Shown piece after piece: positions 32,916 through 42,175 of a stretch of DNA of 64,000 nucleotides. The stretch is from UBA8904 sp035448625 (GTDB lineage: Bacteria > Desulfobacterota > Syntrophia > Syntrophales > Smithellaceae): assembly GCA_035448625.1 (NCBI GenBank), contig DAOTJI010000003.1:1-64000 (forward strand), written 5' to 3'. Position 1 is the first letter of the stretch. Every line of letters starts with the position of its first letter. The notes beneath the pieces were generated by a model. The model was not told where the DNA came from, did not search any database, and saw nothing but the letters and a program-made list of their open reading frames with translations. Made by a program: the position numbers and the translations under genes.

Positions 32916-35381
32916 ATGGAGTCTTTTAAAAAGAATCTTCAACGCATCGAGCAGCCTCTGAATTTTGCCGCGAAGGATCAATTTAAAAATCTCCCGAACA
33001 TCAGGAATCTGGGGAAATCCCTGTCCGGTTTGATTGCGATGCAGATGGCCGCCATTCCCCCCGCCGCGAAAAACATCTTCGGGCCCGCCCTGGAACACAT
33101 GATGCGGATTTTTCAGTCATACGATCAAAAGGATGCCCAAGAGAAGAAAAGCAGCATCGCCGAAGCTTCGCTCATTCTGGCGCGGCTTAAGGATGCCGCC
33201 GACAACTTCGATGCCCGAAATCCGGGCGCGCAGCTGCAGGAAGAGCGGATTGCCGCCCGGATCGACGACCTGAAAGTGTCCTTGGAAAAGCTGTCCGCGC
33301 CCGTGCAGTTTCTGAAAGGTGTCGGACCGAAAATGGCCGAGCGATTCGGCGCAAAAAAGATTCGAACCATTGAAGACCTGCTGTACTTTCTGCCCCGGAC
33401 TTATGAAGACCGCCGCGAAATCCGGAAAATTAACAAACTGGAAACGAACAAGACCCAGACGGTCGTGGCCGCGGTTTCGGACTGCTCGTTTCGCTATTAT
33501 GGGAAACGAAGAATACTGGAGGTCGCCGTGAGCGACGACACCGGGCTGCTCACGGCCAAGTGGTTCAAGGGCCGGATGTCTCATCTGGCCGGCGCCTTTC
33601 AAAAGGGAACCCGCGTGATTTTTACCGGCATCGTAACGCCCGGCTACGCGGGCAAGTCCATGATTCATCCGGACTTCGAAATTCTGGACGAAGAGGATGA
33701 AGAAAATCTGCTCAACTTCAAACGCGTCGTTCCGGTCTATTCGGAAACGGAAGGCCTTCACCAGAAATACATCCGGAAAGTCATGGTCTCCGCGCTGGAA
33801 AATTATTCACGCTACATCGCGTCGCCGATTCCCGCGGATATCTGCCGGAAGCGCGGCCTGATCAACATCCGTGAGGCGCTCGTGAGCGTTCACTTCCCCG
33901 GCGGCGAAGTGGAGATAGATCCTTTTGTCAACACTCGATCCGAGGCGCACCGTCGTCTGATTTACGACGAGTTTTTCTTTTTTCAACTGGGAATGGCCGT
34001 CAGGAAATCCGGACGCGTTCTGGAACGCGGCATTTCCTTTTCCGCAGGCGGTGAGAAGCTTTCGCAATTTTACGCCTCGCTGCCGTTTGAGCTGACCGGA
34101 GCGCAAAAGCGGGTGGTGGAGGAGATTCAGAGGGACCTCCAGGCGCCGACGGCCATGAACCGCCTTCTGCAGGGCGACGTCGGAAGCGGGAAAACACTGG
34201 TGGCCATGTCGGCCATGGTGACGGTGTGCGAAAACGGATATCAGGCCGCGCTGATGGCACCCACGGAAATTTTGGCCCGTCAGCACAAAAACACTCTGTC
34301 GGCCTGGGCCGAAGCGGTCGGATTGAGCGTGGTCCTGCTGACGGGCGGTATGAGCGCAACGGCGCGGACCGAGGCGCTGGAGCGCATTCGCTCCGGTGAA
34401 GCCGACCTCATTATCGGAACCCATGCTTTGATTCAGGAGGACGTGGACTTCAGAAAGCTGGGGCTGGTCGTAATCGACGAACAACATCGTTTCGGCGTTT
34501 TACAGCGGGCAACGCTGCGCGGCAAAGGCCTTTCCTCGGACGTGCTGGTGATGACCGCTACGCCCATCCCGCGAACACTGGCGATGACGGTATACGGAGA
34601 TCTGGACGTGTCGGTGATCGATGAAATGCCGCCCGGCAAAAAACCGGTGCGCACCATGGTGATGGGAGAAAACAGAAGGGAAGCGGTGTACGAAGCCATC
34701 CGCAAAGAGCTGGCGAAAAATCATCAGGCGTTCATCGTCTATCCGCTGGTGGAGCAGTCGGAGACGCTGGATCTGAAAGACGCGACCCAAATGGCCGATC
34801 GTCTGCAAAAAGACATTTTTCCGGAGGTCCGGGTCGGCCTGATTCACGGCAAAATGAAAGACCGGGAAAAAGAAGCGGTCATGCGCGACTTTCTGGAAAA
34901 CCAAATCGCGATCCTCGTCTCCACAACCGTGATCGAAGTGGGAATCGATGTGCCGCGCGCTTCGCTGATGGTGATAGAACACGCGGAACGCTTCGGTCTG
35001 TCGCAGCTTCATCAACTGCGAGGCCGCGTGGGCCGCCGAGATATTCCATCCACCTGCATTCTGCTCACCGGCTACAAGGCATCGGGCGACGCGCGTAAAC
35101 GGCTCAAGGTCATGGAGAGAACCTCCGATGGTTTTGCTCTGGCCGAAGAAGACCTGGCCATTCGGGGTCCGGGGGATTTTCTGGGAACGCGTCAGTCCGG
35201 CATGCCCGATTTCCGCATCGCCAGCATCCTCCGCGACGCGCGCATTCTCAATGACGCCAAGGAAGACGCCTTCGCGCTGATTGCCCGTGATCCGCTCCTG
35301 ACCAGACCTGAACACGCGATTTTAAAAGAGACGCTGATCGCAAAATGGCAGGGAAAGCTGGATCTGGCCCGAACCGGATAA
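32916..35381 (+). CDS. recG: ATP-dependent DNA helicase RecG
   Basis: 821-residue superfamily 2 helicase that remodels stalled forks and Holliday junctions. The wedge domain begins at LKGVGPKMAERFG (residue 133). Walker A LLQGDVGSGKT is near residue 418, the DEQH box VIDEQHRFGV near 520, and the C-terminal half has STTVIEVGIDVPRA and QLRGRVGRRD. Compared with E. coli RecG it has about 115 extra N-terminal residues that look helical, as in several deltaproteobacterial RecGs. The start is ATG 32916 after GGAG; the long frame upstream is antisense to purM. It ends before a strong bidirectional terminator. Confidence 0.95.
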   Translation: MESFKKNLQRIEQPLNFAAKDQFKNLPNIRNLGKSLSGLIAMQMAAIPPAAKNIFGPALEHMMRIFQSYDQKDAQEKKSSIAEASLILARLKDAADNFDARNPGAQLQEERIAARIDDLKVSLEKLSAPVQFLKGVGPKMAERFGAKKIRTIEDLLYFLPRTYEDRREIRKINKLETNKTQTVVAAVSDCSFRYYGKRRILEVAVSDDTGLLTAKWFKGRMSHLAGAFQKGTRVIFTGIVTPGYAGKSMIHPDFEILDEEDEENLLNFKRVVPVYSETEGLHQKYIRKVMVSALENYSRYIASPIPADICRKRGLINIREALVSVHFPGGEVEIDPFVNTRSEAHRRLIYDEFFFFQLGMAVRKSGRVLERGISFSAGGEKLSQFYASLPFELTGAQKRVVEEIQRDLQAPTAMNRLLQGDVGSGKTLVAMSAMVTVCENGYQAALMAPTEILARQHKNTLSAWAEAVGLSVVLLTGGMSATARTEALERIRSGEADLIIGTHALIQEDVDFRKLGLVVIDEQHRFGVLQRATLRGKGLSSDVLVMTATPIPRTLAMTVYGDLDVSVIDEMPPGKKPVRTMVMGENRREAVYEAIRKELAKNHQAFIVYPLVEQSETLDLKDATQMADRLQKDIFPEVRVGLIHGKMKDREKEAVMRDFLENQIAILVSTTVIEVGIDVPRASLMVIEHAERFGLSQLHQLRGRVGRRDIPSTCILLTGYKASGDARKRLKVMERTSDGFALAEEDLAIRGPGDFLGTRQSGMPDFRIASILRDARILNDAKEDAFALIARDPLLTRPEHAILKETLIAKWQGKLDLARTG

Positions 35382-35413
35382 ATCAGGATACGCGGCTGAA
35401 AGCGGAGAGACGG

Positions 35414-35461
35414 AAAAACAGCGTCATGAGGATCCTGGCGAAGGCTTGTGACGCTGTTTTT
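35414..35461. terminator. Bidirectional intrinsic terminator after recG
   Basis: Perfect 13-bp arms AAAAACAGCGTCA (35414-35426) and TGACGCTGTTTTT (35449-35461) enclose a 22-base loop. The flanking A and T runs make it functional in both directions. It starts 33 bp after the recG stop. Confidence 0.85.
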
Positions 35462-35603
35462 GCTTCGAGTGGAAGCGCAGGACGGTACGCTCCCGCCGCG
35501 CCGGTTTCCGGGCAACCTCGAAACTTCAGATTCCGCAAATTGATGCTTGATCTTTTTTGAAGATTTCGTTTAACTCGCACGCTCAGACAAAGGAGAAGCA
35601 GCT

Positions 35604-36521
35604 ATGAGAATCGCGGTGGTCGGAATCGGCGGGGTAGGCGGGTATTTCGGCGGCAAACTGGCCCGGGAATACGCCTCTTCCGGAAAACATGAGGTCGTCT
35701 TTATCGCCCGCGGAGAACATCTTCGGGCCATCCAGAAAAACGGCCTTCAGCTTTACACCCGTGAAGGCCAGTACACGGCCTGGCCAACCATCGCCACGGA
35801 CGACCCGTCCATAACCGGCCGGCTCGATCTGGTTTTTTTCTGCGTCAAAAGCTACACCCTCGAGGAATCAGCGCGATCACTGGCGCCGAACATCGGCAAG
35901 AAAACGGTGGTGATCCCCCTGCTCAACGGCGTGGACAGCGCCGGGAGATTGAGAGGGGTGCTGCCCGAAGCGGACGTCGTCAGCGGCTCCGTTTATATCA
36001 TCAGCTTCCTGGATCAACCGGGGATCGTGATCCAAACGCAGGGCGCCTGCCGGTTGATTTTCGGCACGGATGACCGGTTGTCCGCCGACCGGTATTCCAG
36101 GATTCTGGACCTTTTGCGGGAAGCGAAAATCGACGCCAGGCTGACGGACCGCATGACCGAAGCGCTGTGGATGAAATTCCTGATGATGTGCCCCCTGGGA
36201 TCGCTCACGGCGGCGACCGGCAAAACGTATGGGTTCATCCGCGAGGACGAATATTTGCGAAACCGGCTGCGGGCCATGATGATGGAAGTCGCCGCGGTCG
36301 CCCGCGCGCGGCAGGTTCGCCTGCCGGAAAACGCGGTGGATAAAACCTTAGAGACGATCAACGGCTTCACTCATGACGCAAAAACCTCCATGCAGCTCGA
36401 CCGGGAAAGAGGCAGACCAATGGAAGTGGATACCCTGACGGCGTTTCTCTGCCGGGCGGGCCGGGAAGCGGGAATTCCCACGCCGGTTCACGACGAGGTT
36501 TACCGTCAACTGACGGCGTAG
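35604..36521 (+). CDS. panE: 2-dehydropantoate 2-reductase (ketopantoate reductase)
   Basis: 305-residue NADPH-dependent reductase that converts ketopantoate to pantoate for coenzyme A synthesis. The N-terminal VVGIGGVGGYFGGKLA is the nucleotide-binding loop. FFCVKSYTLEESA contains the catalytic Lys, and LLNGVDS the conserved Asn. In the C-terminal domain, the ALWMKFLMMCPLGSLTAATGKTYG region and EVDTLTAF are family marks. GGAG lies nine bases before the ATG. The family includes ketopantoate reductase paralogues of unclear substrate, so the exact reaction is likely but not certain. It sits between the recG terminator and the hom promoter. Confidence 0.8.
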   Translation: MRIAVVGIGGVGGYFGGKLAREYASSGKHEVVFIARGEHLRAIQKNGLQLYTREGQYTAWPTIATDDPSITGRLDLVFFCVKSYTLEESARSLAPNIGKKTVVIPLLNGVDSAGRLRGVLPEADVVSGSVYIISFLDQPGIVIQTQGACRLIFGTDDRLSADRYSRILDLLREAKIDARLTDRMTEALWMKFLMMCPLGSLTAATGKTYGFIREDEYLRNRLRAMMMEVAAVARARQVRLPENAVDKTLETINGFTHDAKTSMQLDRERGRPMEVDTLTAFLCRAGREAGIPTPVHDEVYRQLTA

Positions 36522-36560
36522 AACACGCGGCCCTGAACGGGATTCATCGCTCTTATCCAT

Positions 36561-36588
36561 TTGACAAAACAACGGGATTTGATATAGG
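36561..36588 (+). promoter_or_regulatory. Promoter of hom
   Basis: A perfect -35 TTGACA (36561-36566) and a -10 TATAGG (36583-36588) are 16 bases apart. Transcription would start near 36595, giving a leader of about 65 bases. In that leader, CCCCG...CGGGG can pair, and a GC-rich hairpin CGGCC/GGCCG (36621-36633) is followed by TATTTTT, a weak terminator-like element. Confidence 0.7.
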
Positions 36589-36660
36589 GTACAACCCCCG
36601 CCAAAACAGACGGGGCGAAGCGGCCCCGGGCCGTATTTTTGATCCGCATCGAGGTAGAAA

Positions 36661-37968
36661 ATGAAAAACATATCCATCGGCTTGATCGGCCTGGGGAATA
36701 TTGGAACCGGCGTGGTCCGGCTGCTGAAACAAAACGAACAACTCATCGCCCAGAAGCTGGGCGCAAAACTCATTTTAAAGAAAATCGCCGATATTGATAT
36801 CACGTCTTCGCGCGGCGTGAAAATCCCGAAAAAGCTGCTCACGACCGACGCCCGTGAAATTCTCAACGATCCGGGCATCTCCATCGTGATCGAACTGATG
36901 GGCGGGTACGAGCCGGCGCGCACCTTCGTTCTGGAAGCCATTCGAAACGGCAAACACGTGGTGACCGCCAACAAGGCCATGCTGGCCACTTATGGAAATG
37001 AAATTTTCCCGGCTGCGCAGAATCAAAATGTGGATATCGGATTTGAAGCCAGCGTCGGCGGAACCATTCCGATCATCAAAACCCTGAAGGAATCGCTGGT
37101 GGCCAACCGGATCCGGTCTATCGTCGGCATCATGAACGGAACCTGCAACTTCATTCTCACCAAAATGACAAACGAGGGAAAACCTTTCGATGTGGTCCTG
37201 AAGGAAGCCCAGCAGCTGGGTTTTGCCGAGGCGGACCCGACCTTCGACATCGAAGGCATCGATACGTCGCACAAGATGGCCATCGTGCTGTCGCTCGCCT
37301 ACGGGAAAAAAGTCCGGCTCAAGGATATTTACCTGGAAGGCATTACGAAAATCAGCGCGGAGGACATCGCCTTCGCCAGGGAGTTGGGCTACCGGATCAA
37401 GCTGCTGGCGATCGGCATGCTGAAAGGCGAAGCGGTGGAGGCCAGAATCCACCCGACCATGATCGCATCGGGGCACCTGCTGGCGAATGTCAACCACAAC
37501 TACAACGCCTTCCATCTGGAAGGAGACGCCTCCGGACCGGTCTTTCTGTTCGGTCAGGGCGCAGGCATGATGCCCACGGCCAGCGCGGTCTTCAGTGATA
37601 TTCTGGACACCGCCCGCAATGTGCTGAAGGGCATTTCCGGCCGGGTGCCGCTTCGGTCCATCAATGAGGCCGGCATGGAGGACATCCGGCTGGTTCCGAT
37701 GGACAATATCGAGACGAAGTATTATTTCCGGTTCACCGCCCTGGACCGCCCCGGCGTTCTGTCGAAGATATCCGGCATTCTGGGCGCTCACGACATCAGC
37801 CTGGCCACCGTGATCCAGAAGGCAAGGGAAGAGGCGGGGGCCGTGCCCATCGTGATGACGACCTATAAGGCGAAGGAGAAAAACGTGCGCAAGGCGCTCA
37901 CGAAAATCGACCGTCTGGACGTTGTCCGGGACAAAACCGTTCTCATTCGCATCGAGGACGAATTGTAA
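36661..37968 (+). CDS. hom: Homoserine dehydrogenase
   Basis: 435-residue monofunctional enzyme reducing aspartate semialdehyde to homoserine, the branch to Thr and Met. IGLIGLGNIGTGVVRLL is the NAD(P) loop, VVTANKAMLATYG the conserved lysine region, and GIMNGTCNFILTKM with EADPTFDIEGIDTSHK the catalytic domain. The C-terminal 85 residues are an ACT domain (YYFRFTALDRPGVLSKISGILGAHDISLATVIQK) that normally senses threonine. It has its own promoter and is followed after 58 bp by apgM, which in this context may supply homoserine kinase activity. Confidence 0.95.
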   Translation: MKNISIGLIGLGNIGTGVVRLLKQNEQLIAQKLGAKLILKKIADIDITSSRGVKIPKKLLTTDAREILNDPGISIVIELMGGYEPARTFVLEAIRNGKHVVTANKAMLATYGNEIFPAAQNQNVDIGFEASVGGTIPIIKTLKESLVANRIRSIVGIMNGTCNFILTKMTNEGKPFDVVLKEAQQLGFAEADPTFDIEGIDTSHKMAIVLSLAYGKKVRLKDIYLEGITKISAEDIAFARELGYRIKLLAIGMLKGEAVEARIHPTMIASGHLLANVNHNYNAFHLEGDASGPVFLFGQGAGMMPTASAVFSDILDTARNVLKGISGRVPLRSINEAGMEDIRLVPMDNIETKYYFRFTALDRPGVLSKISGILGAHDISLATVIQKAREEAGAVPIVMTTYKAKEKNVRKALTKIDRLDVVRDKTVLIRIEDEL

Positions 37969-38026
37969 AAACCGGCGTCCGCCTTGGATTCGAAATCCGG
38001 GCGCGCCGTAAGAGGGGTATGAATCC

Positions 38027-39253
38027 GTGAAATATGTGGTTTTGCTGGGAGACGGAATGGCGGATTATCCAAGCCGGCAGTTGGGAGGGAAAACCCCGCT
38101 GGAGTGCGCCGTGACGCCCTTTTTGGATCAGATCGCATCTGAAGGCACACTCGGGCTGGTGGATACGATTCCCGAAGGGTTTACGCCCGGATCGGATGTG
38201 GCCAATCTCAGCGTGCTGGGCTATGATCCGAAAGAAACCTACACAGGGCGCGGCCCGCTGGAAGCTGCCAGCCAGGGAATTCCACTGGGACCCGACGACA
38301 TCGCCTACCGCTGCAACCTGGTCCACATCGGGGAGCCCGAGGAGGGTCCGGCGTTCATGGACGATTTTACCGCCGGGCACATCTCTTCCCCCGAGGCCGG
38401 AGAGATCATTCTGGATCTTAATAAAAAGATGAACTCGCCCCGCTACCAGTTTTATCCCGGCGTAGGGTATCGCCACCTGCTGGTATTGAGAGGCGCGGCC
38501 GGCTCTCCCCGGACGACTCCGCCGCATGACATTCCCGGCAAACCGATTGCTCCGTATCTGCCGCAGGGCGATGCGGCACAGGAAATTCTCGGACTGATGC
38601 GGGCCGCGGCGGATATTCTCAGAGACCACCCGGTCAACGGCGCACGTCTGTCCCAGGGAAAGAAACCGGCCAACTCCATCTGGCTGTGGGGGCAGGGGGG
38701 GAAGCCGCAGATGTCACCGCTGACCGAAAAATACGGACTCACAGGCGGCGTGATTTCCGCGGTGGACCTGCTCAACGGACTGGGCATTTACGCAGGTCTG
38801 AAACCCCTGCGCGTGAAAGGAGCCACCGGGTATATCGACACCAACTACGAAGGAAAAGCCGCGATGGCGCTTGACGCGCTGAAGTTCATGGATTTTGTGT
38901 TCCTTCATCTGGAAGCGCCGGATGAAATGGGGCATGAGGGAAACGCGAAGGGCAAGATCATGGCCATCGAGTTTTTCGATGAAAAAATCGTCGGGCCGAT
39001 TCTGACGCGCATCCGCGAACTCGGGGAATACCGCATACTGGTGCTCAGCGATCATCCGACGCCGATCGACGTAAAAACGCACGTGGGCGATCCGAGCCCC
39101 TTTGCCGTCCTGTCGTCCAGGCGTGAGGAAAATCTCGCCCGGGGACCGAAATTCACCGAAGCCCAGGCCGCCGCCGCCGGTCTGGTCGTGTCTCCCGGGC
39201 ATCTGCTGATGGACAACTTCATTCGGGACTGGAGCGCTTTTCTTGGAAAGTAA
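38027..39253 (+). CDS. apgM: Archaeal-type cofactor-independent phosphoglycerate mutase, or proposed homoserine kinase
   Basis: 408-residue alkaline-phosphatase-superfamily protein. YVVLLGDGMADYP carries the metal-binding Asp and PEGFTPGSDVANLSVLGYDP the active-site Ser region; HLEAPDEMGHEG and LVLSDHPTPIDVKTH complete the metal site. The family converts 3- to 2-phosphoglycerate in archaea. A bacterial subgroup sits next to hom and is proposed to be a homoserine kinase, and the position here fits that subgroup. Sequence alone does not decide. The start is GTG at 38027 with an AGGGG site. The thioesterase gene overlaps its end by 11 bp. Confidence 0.85.
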   Translation: MKYVVLLGDGMADYPSRQLGGKTPLECAVTPFLDQIASEGTLGLVDTIPEGFTPGSDVANLSVLGYDPKETYTGRGPLEAASQGIPLGPDDIAYRCNLVHIGEPEEGPAFMDDFTAGHISSPEAGEIILDLNKKMNSPRYQFYPGVGYRHLLVLRGAAGSPRTTPPHDIPGKPIAPYLPQGDAAQEILGLMRAAADILRDHPVNGARLSQGKKPANSIWLWGQGGKPQMSPLTEKYGLTGGVISAVDLLNGLGIYAGLKPLRVKGATGYIDTNYEGKAAMALDALKFMDFVFLHLEAPDEMGHEGNAKGKIMAIEFFDEKIVGPILTRIRELGEYRILVLSDHPTPIDVKTHVGDPSPFAVLSSRREENLARGPKFTEAQAAAAGLVVSPGHLLMDNFIRDWSAFLGK

Positions 39254-39662
39254 CCTGACCAAAATCCGCGTGATATACGCCGATACGGACGCGATGGGCA
39301 TTGTCTACCACGCCAACTATATCCGCTGGTTTGAGCTGGGACGCAACGAACTGATGCGCCAGGCGGGAATTGTTTATTCGGATTTGAATATGCTGGGCCT
39401 CCATCTGCCGTTGACGCAGGTGTACTGCCGCTATCTGCTGCCGGCGACCTACGACGACCTGCTCACGGTGGAAACGAACTTCGATTACATCAAAAGGGCC
39501 AGCATCCGGTTCGGCTCCAAAATCTGGGACGAAAGCCGGCGGAAGCTTCACGCCGAAGGATACACCATCCACGCCTGCACGAATCACGAAGGTAAAATCC
39601 GCAGAATGCCGGCATTGATTACCGGGTTGATCGAGAAATATTCCATACGCAAAGGGGAGTAA
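39243..39662 (+). CDS. YbgC-type acyl-CoA thioesterase
   Basis: 139-residue hotdog-fold thioesterase of the 4-hydroxybenzoyl-CoA/YbgC type. VIYADTDAMGIVYHANYIRWFELGRNELMR contains the catalytic Asp (in DTDAMG) and the HANY motif. It hydrolyses short acyl- or aryl-CoA; in other bacteria it is linked to the Tol-Pal cluster, which is absent here. It starts at TTG 39243, inside the end of apgM, with GGAG eight bases before. A TPR protein gene follows after 1 bp. Confidence 0.85.
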   Translation: MESNLTKIRVIYADTDAMGIVYHANYIRWFELGRNELMRQAGIVYSDLNMLGLHLPLTQVYCRYLLPATYDDLLTVETNFDYIKRASIRFGSKIWDESRRKLHAEGYTIHACTNHEGKIRRMPALITGLIEKYSIRKGE

Positions 39663-39663
39663 A

Positions 39664-40344
39664 ATGGCTGCCAAGTTATCCAAGAAAGAACTCAAAAGCC
39701 CGGACGCTTTTCAAACCACCTTTGAAAAAGCGGGCGAGTACATCCGGGAAAATAAGAGCCGTGTGATCATCGCCGGCACGGCCCTGGCCTGTGCCGTGGT
39801 GCTGGCCCTGGGCATTTATTTCTACTGGAGCTACTATTCCGGCGCCGCCCTGAAGCTATACGCCCGGGCCCAGGACAACATTCTGAAAAGCGGCGACAAT
39901 CCGGAAACGGAAAAGGCCAACATCCCGATCTTCCGGGAACTGGCGGAACAGTATCCCCACAGCTGGAGCGGACGAATGGCCCATTATCATCTCGCCAACA
40001 TCTATTACAACCAGGGAGATCTGGATCGGGCGATCGTTTCCTACGAAGCATTCATCGCCAAAACGGGTTCGGATAAAACAGGCGTCAAATTTCTGGCGCT
40101 GACGTCTCTGGGGTACGTTTATGAAGCCAAAAAAGATTTCCAGTCGGCCCTGAAATATTTTGAACAGGCACAGAAGGTTTACCATACCGGCTTCGAGATG
40201 ATGAGCCTCCGCAATGTGGCGCGTGCTCACGAAGCCTTGAACGACAAAGCAAAAGCATTGGAGTATTACCAAAAGGCGCTGGAGAAAGCGAAGGATCCGG
40301 CAGCCCGGCTCTTTCTCCAAAAAAAAATAGCCGAACTGGGCTGA
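39664..40344 (+). CDS. Membrane-anchored TPR protein
   Basis: 226 residues. A basic cytoplasmic N-terminus of about 35 residues is followed by one transmembrane helix (about residues 36-57, VIIAGTALACAVVLALGIYFYW). Then come three to four tetratricopeptide repeats (AHYHLANIYYNQGDLDRAIVSYEAFI; ALTSLGYVYEAKKDFQSALKYFEQA; NVARAHEALNDKAKALEYYQKAL). The layout resembles YfgM/BamB-associated ancillary proteins, so it probably serves as a periplasmic protein-interaction scaffold. GGGGAG precedes the ATG. It lies 1 bp after the thioesterase gene and 49 bp before iorA. Confidence 0.75.
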   Translation: MAAKLSKKELKSPDAFQTTFEKAGEYIRENKSRVIIAGTALACAVVLALGIYFYWSYYSGAALKLYARAQDNILKSGDNPETEKANIPIFRELAEQYPHSWSGRMAHYHLANIYYNQGDLDRAIVSYEAFIAKTGSDKTGVKFLALTSLGYVYEAKKDFQSALKYFEQAQKVYHTGFEMMSLRNVARAHEALNDKAKALEYYQKALEKAKDPAARLFLQKKIAELG

Positions 40345-40393
40345 GTTCCCGGGGCGGCTTTCGGACCGCAGTCGATGATGGAGGCGCAAGCAG

Positions 40394-42160
40394 TTGAAAA
40401 GAGTATTGATGTCAGGAAATGAAGCCATTGCCCGCGGGGTTTACGAGGCGGGCGTGAGATTTGCGGCGGCCTACCCGGGCACGCCCAGCACCGAAATCAT
40501 GGAGCAGTTCGCCCGCTATGACGGCGTTTACGCCGAATGGGCGCCCAATGAAAAAGTCGCGGTGGAAGTGGCCGTCGGCGCAGCGCTCGGCGGCGCCAGA
40601 GCCCTGGCGGTGATGAAGCACGTGGGCGTGAACGTGGCCGCCGACCCGATCTTTACCGTGAGTTACACCGGGATCGAGGGAGCGCTGGTGATCATCAGCG
40701 CCGATGACCCGTCCATGCACAGCTCGCAAAACGAGCAGGACAATCGCAACTACGCCAAGTTCGCCAAGATTCCCATGCTGGAGCCGGCCGATCCGCAGGA
40801 AGCGAAAGAATACGTTAAGCTGGCCTTCGCCATCAGCGAGCAGTTCGACACGCCGGTTTTTCTGCGCACGACCACGCGCGTTTCCCACTCCAAATCCGTG
40901 GTCACGCTCAGCGAAGTGCAGAATCCCGAAGACAAAACCACACTGGCGCATCATGCGGCGAAGTACGTCATGGTTCCCATCAATGCGCGCATCCGCCGCG
41001 TAGAAGTGGAAAAGCGCCAGAAAGCCCTGCAGAAGTTTGTGGAAACGTTTCCTGAAAATAAAATGGAAATCAACGATCCGGAGGTCGGCATCATTACCGC
41101 GGGCATGCCCTACAATTACGCCAAGGACATTTTCCCGAACTATTCCTATCTGAAGCTGGGCATGGTCTATCCGCTGCCCGTGAAAATGATCCGGCATTTC
41201 GCAGCGCAGGTCAAAAAAATTTACGTCGTGGAAGAGCTGGATCCCTATCTGGAAGAGCAGATCCGGGCCATGGGCATCGAAGTGACCGGCAAGGAGATTT
41301 TCCCCTACACGAATGAATTTGACCCCGGCGTGATCCGGAGCGCAATCCTTTCCGGCGGCGGGCGCTCCGCTTCACCCTATCCGGAAACCCTGGCCATGCG
41401 GCCGCCGAACCTCTGTCCCGGATGTCCTCACCGGGGATTGTTTTACGCGCTCAAAAAATCCAAAGCGTACGTCCACGGCGACATCGGCTGCTACACGCTT
41501 TCCTATTTGAAGCCCCTGGAAGGGCTGCATTCCTGCATCTGCATGGGCGCCAGCATCGGCATGGCCCACGGGATGAGCAAGGCCCTCATGGAAAAAGGGA
41601 AGGGGAAGGTGGTGGGCGTCATCGGCGATTCCACTTTTCTGCACTCCGGCATCGCCCCGCTGATGAACATGGCCTACAACAACAGCGACGCCCTGATCAT
41701 CATTCTGGACAACAGCACCACGGCCATGACCGGCATGCAGGAGCATCCCGGCACGGGCTACACGCTGATGGGGAAGGAAACCAAAAAAGTCAATCTGAAT
41801 GTTTTGATATCAGCCCTGGGGATTGAAAATATCCGGGTGATCGATCCGAACAACGTGAAGGAAGCCCGCATCGCGATTAAAGACGAACTGGCCAGCTCCG
41901 GCCCTTCGGTCATTATCGCCCAAAGCCCCTGCGTTCTGTTCAAAAGGGCGAATCAAAAGCCAAAGCCGCCGCTCAGGGTTGATGAAGACGCGTGCGAAGG
42001 CTGCCGGGCCTGTCTGGAGCTGAACTGTCCGCCGATTGCCTGGAAAAAAGGCGTCCCGAAGGATGGCTCGAAGCGAAAGGGAATCGCGGTGATCGATGAG
42101 ACGCTGTGCAACGGGTGCGGACTTTGCGCCCAGGTCTGCCGGTTCAATGCGATCCGCTGA
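40394..42160 (+). CDS. iorA: Indolepyruvate:ferredoxin oxidoreductase, alpha subunit
   Basis: 588-residue thiamine-diphosphate enzyme. It oxidises aryl-pyruvates made from Trp, Phe and Tyr to aryl-acetyl-CoA, reducing ferredoxin. The N-terminal GNEAIARGVYEAGVRFAAAYPGTPSTEIME is the pyrimidine-binding domain. The MRPPNLCPGCPHRG block and the GDIGCYTL and GDSTFLHSGIAPLMN segments form the TPP-binding domain. Two C-terminal 4Fe-4S motifs are visible (CEGCRACLELNCP, in which the usual spacing is slightly altered, and CNGCGLCAQVCR). It starts with TTG at 40394 after GGAGG. iorB follows after 15 bp. The heterodimer acts in the cytoplasm. Confidence 0.95.
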   Translation: MKRVLMSGNEAIARGVYEAGVRFAAAYPGTPSTEIMEQFARYDGVYAEWAPNEKVAVEVAVGAALGGARALAVMKHVGVNVAADPIFTVSYTGIEGALVIISADDPSMHSSQNEQDNRNYAKFAKIPMLEPADPQEAKEYVKLAFAISEQFDTPVFLRTTTRVSHSKSVVTLSEVQNPEDKTTLAHHAAKYVMVPINARIRRVEVEKRQKALQKFVETFPENKMEINDPEVGIITAGMPYNYAKDIFPNYSYLKLGMVYPLPVKMIRHFAAQVKKIYVVEELDPYLEEQIRAMGIEVTGKEIFPYTNEFDPGVIRSAILSGGGRSASPYPETLAMRPPNLCPGCPHRGLFYALKKSKAYVHGDIGCYTLSYLKPLEGLHSCICMGASIGMAHGMSKALMEKGKGKVVGVIGDSTFLHSGIAPLMNMAYNNSDALIIILDNSTTAMTGMQEHPGTGYTLMGKETKKVNLNVLISALGIENIRVIDPNNVKEARIAIKDELASSGPSVIIAQSPCVLFKRANQKPKPPLRVDEDACEGCRACLELNCPPIAWKKGVPKDGSKRKGIAVIDETLCNGCGLCAQVCRFNAIR

Positions 42161-42175
42161 AAGAGGAAATAGGCT

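Noticed and set aside
34500..35315. Minus-strand open frame inside recG
   Set aside because: Shadow of the helicase gene; His/Arg-rich composition typical of antisense reading.
36775..37791. Long minus-strand open frame across hom (about 338 codons)
   Set aside because: Same reason: antisense to a well-supported gene, with no start signal or family resemblance.
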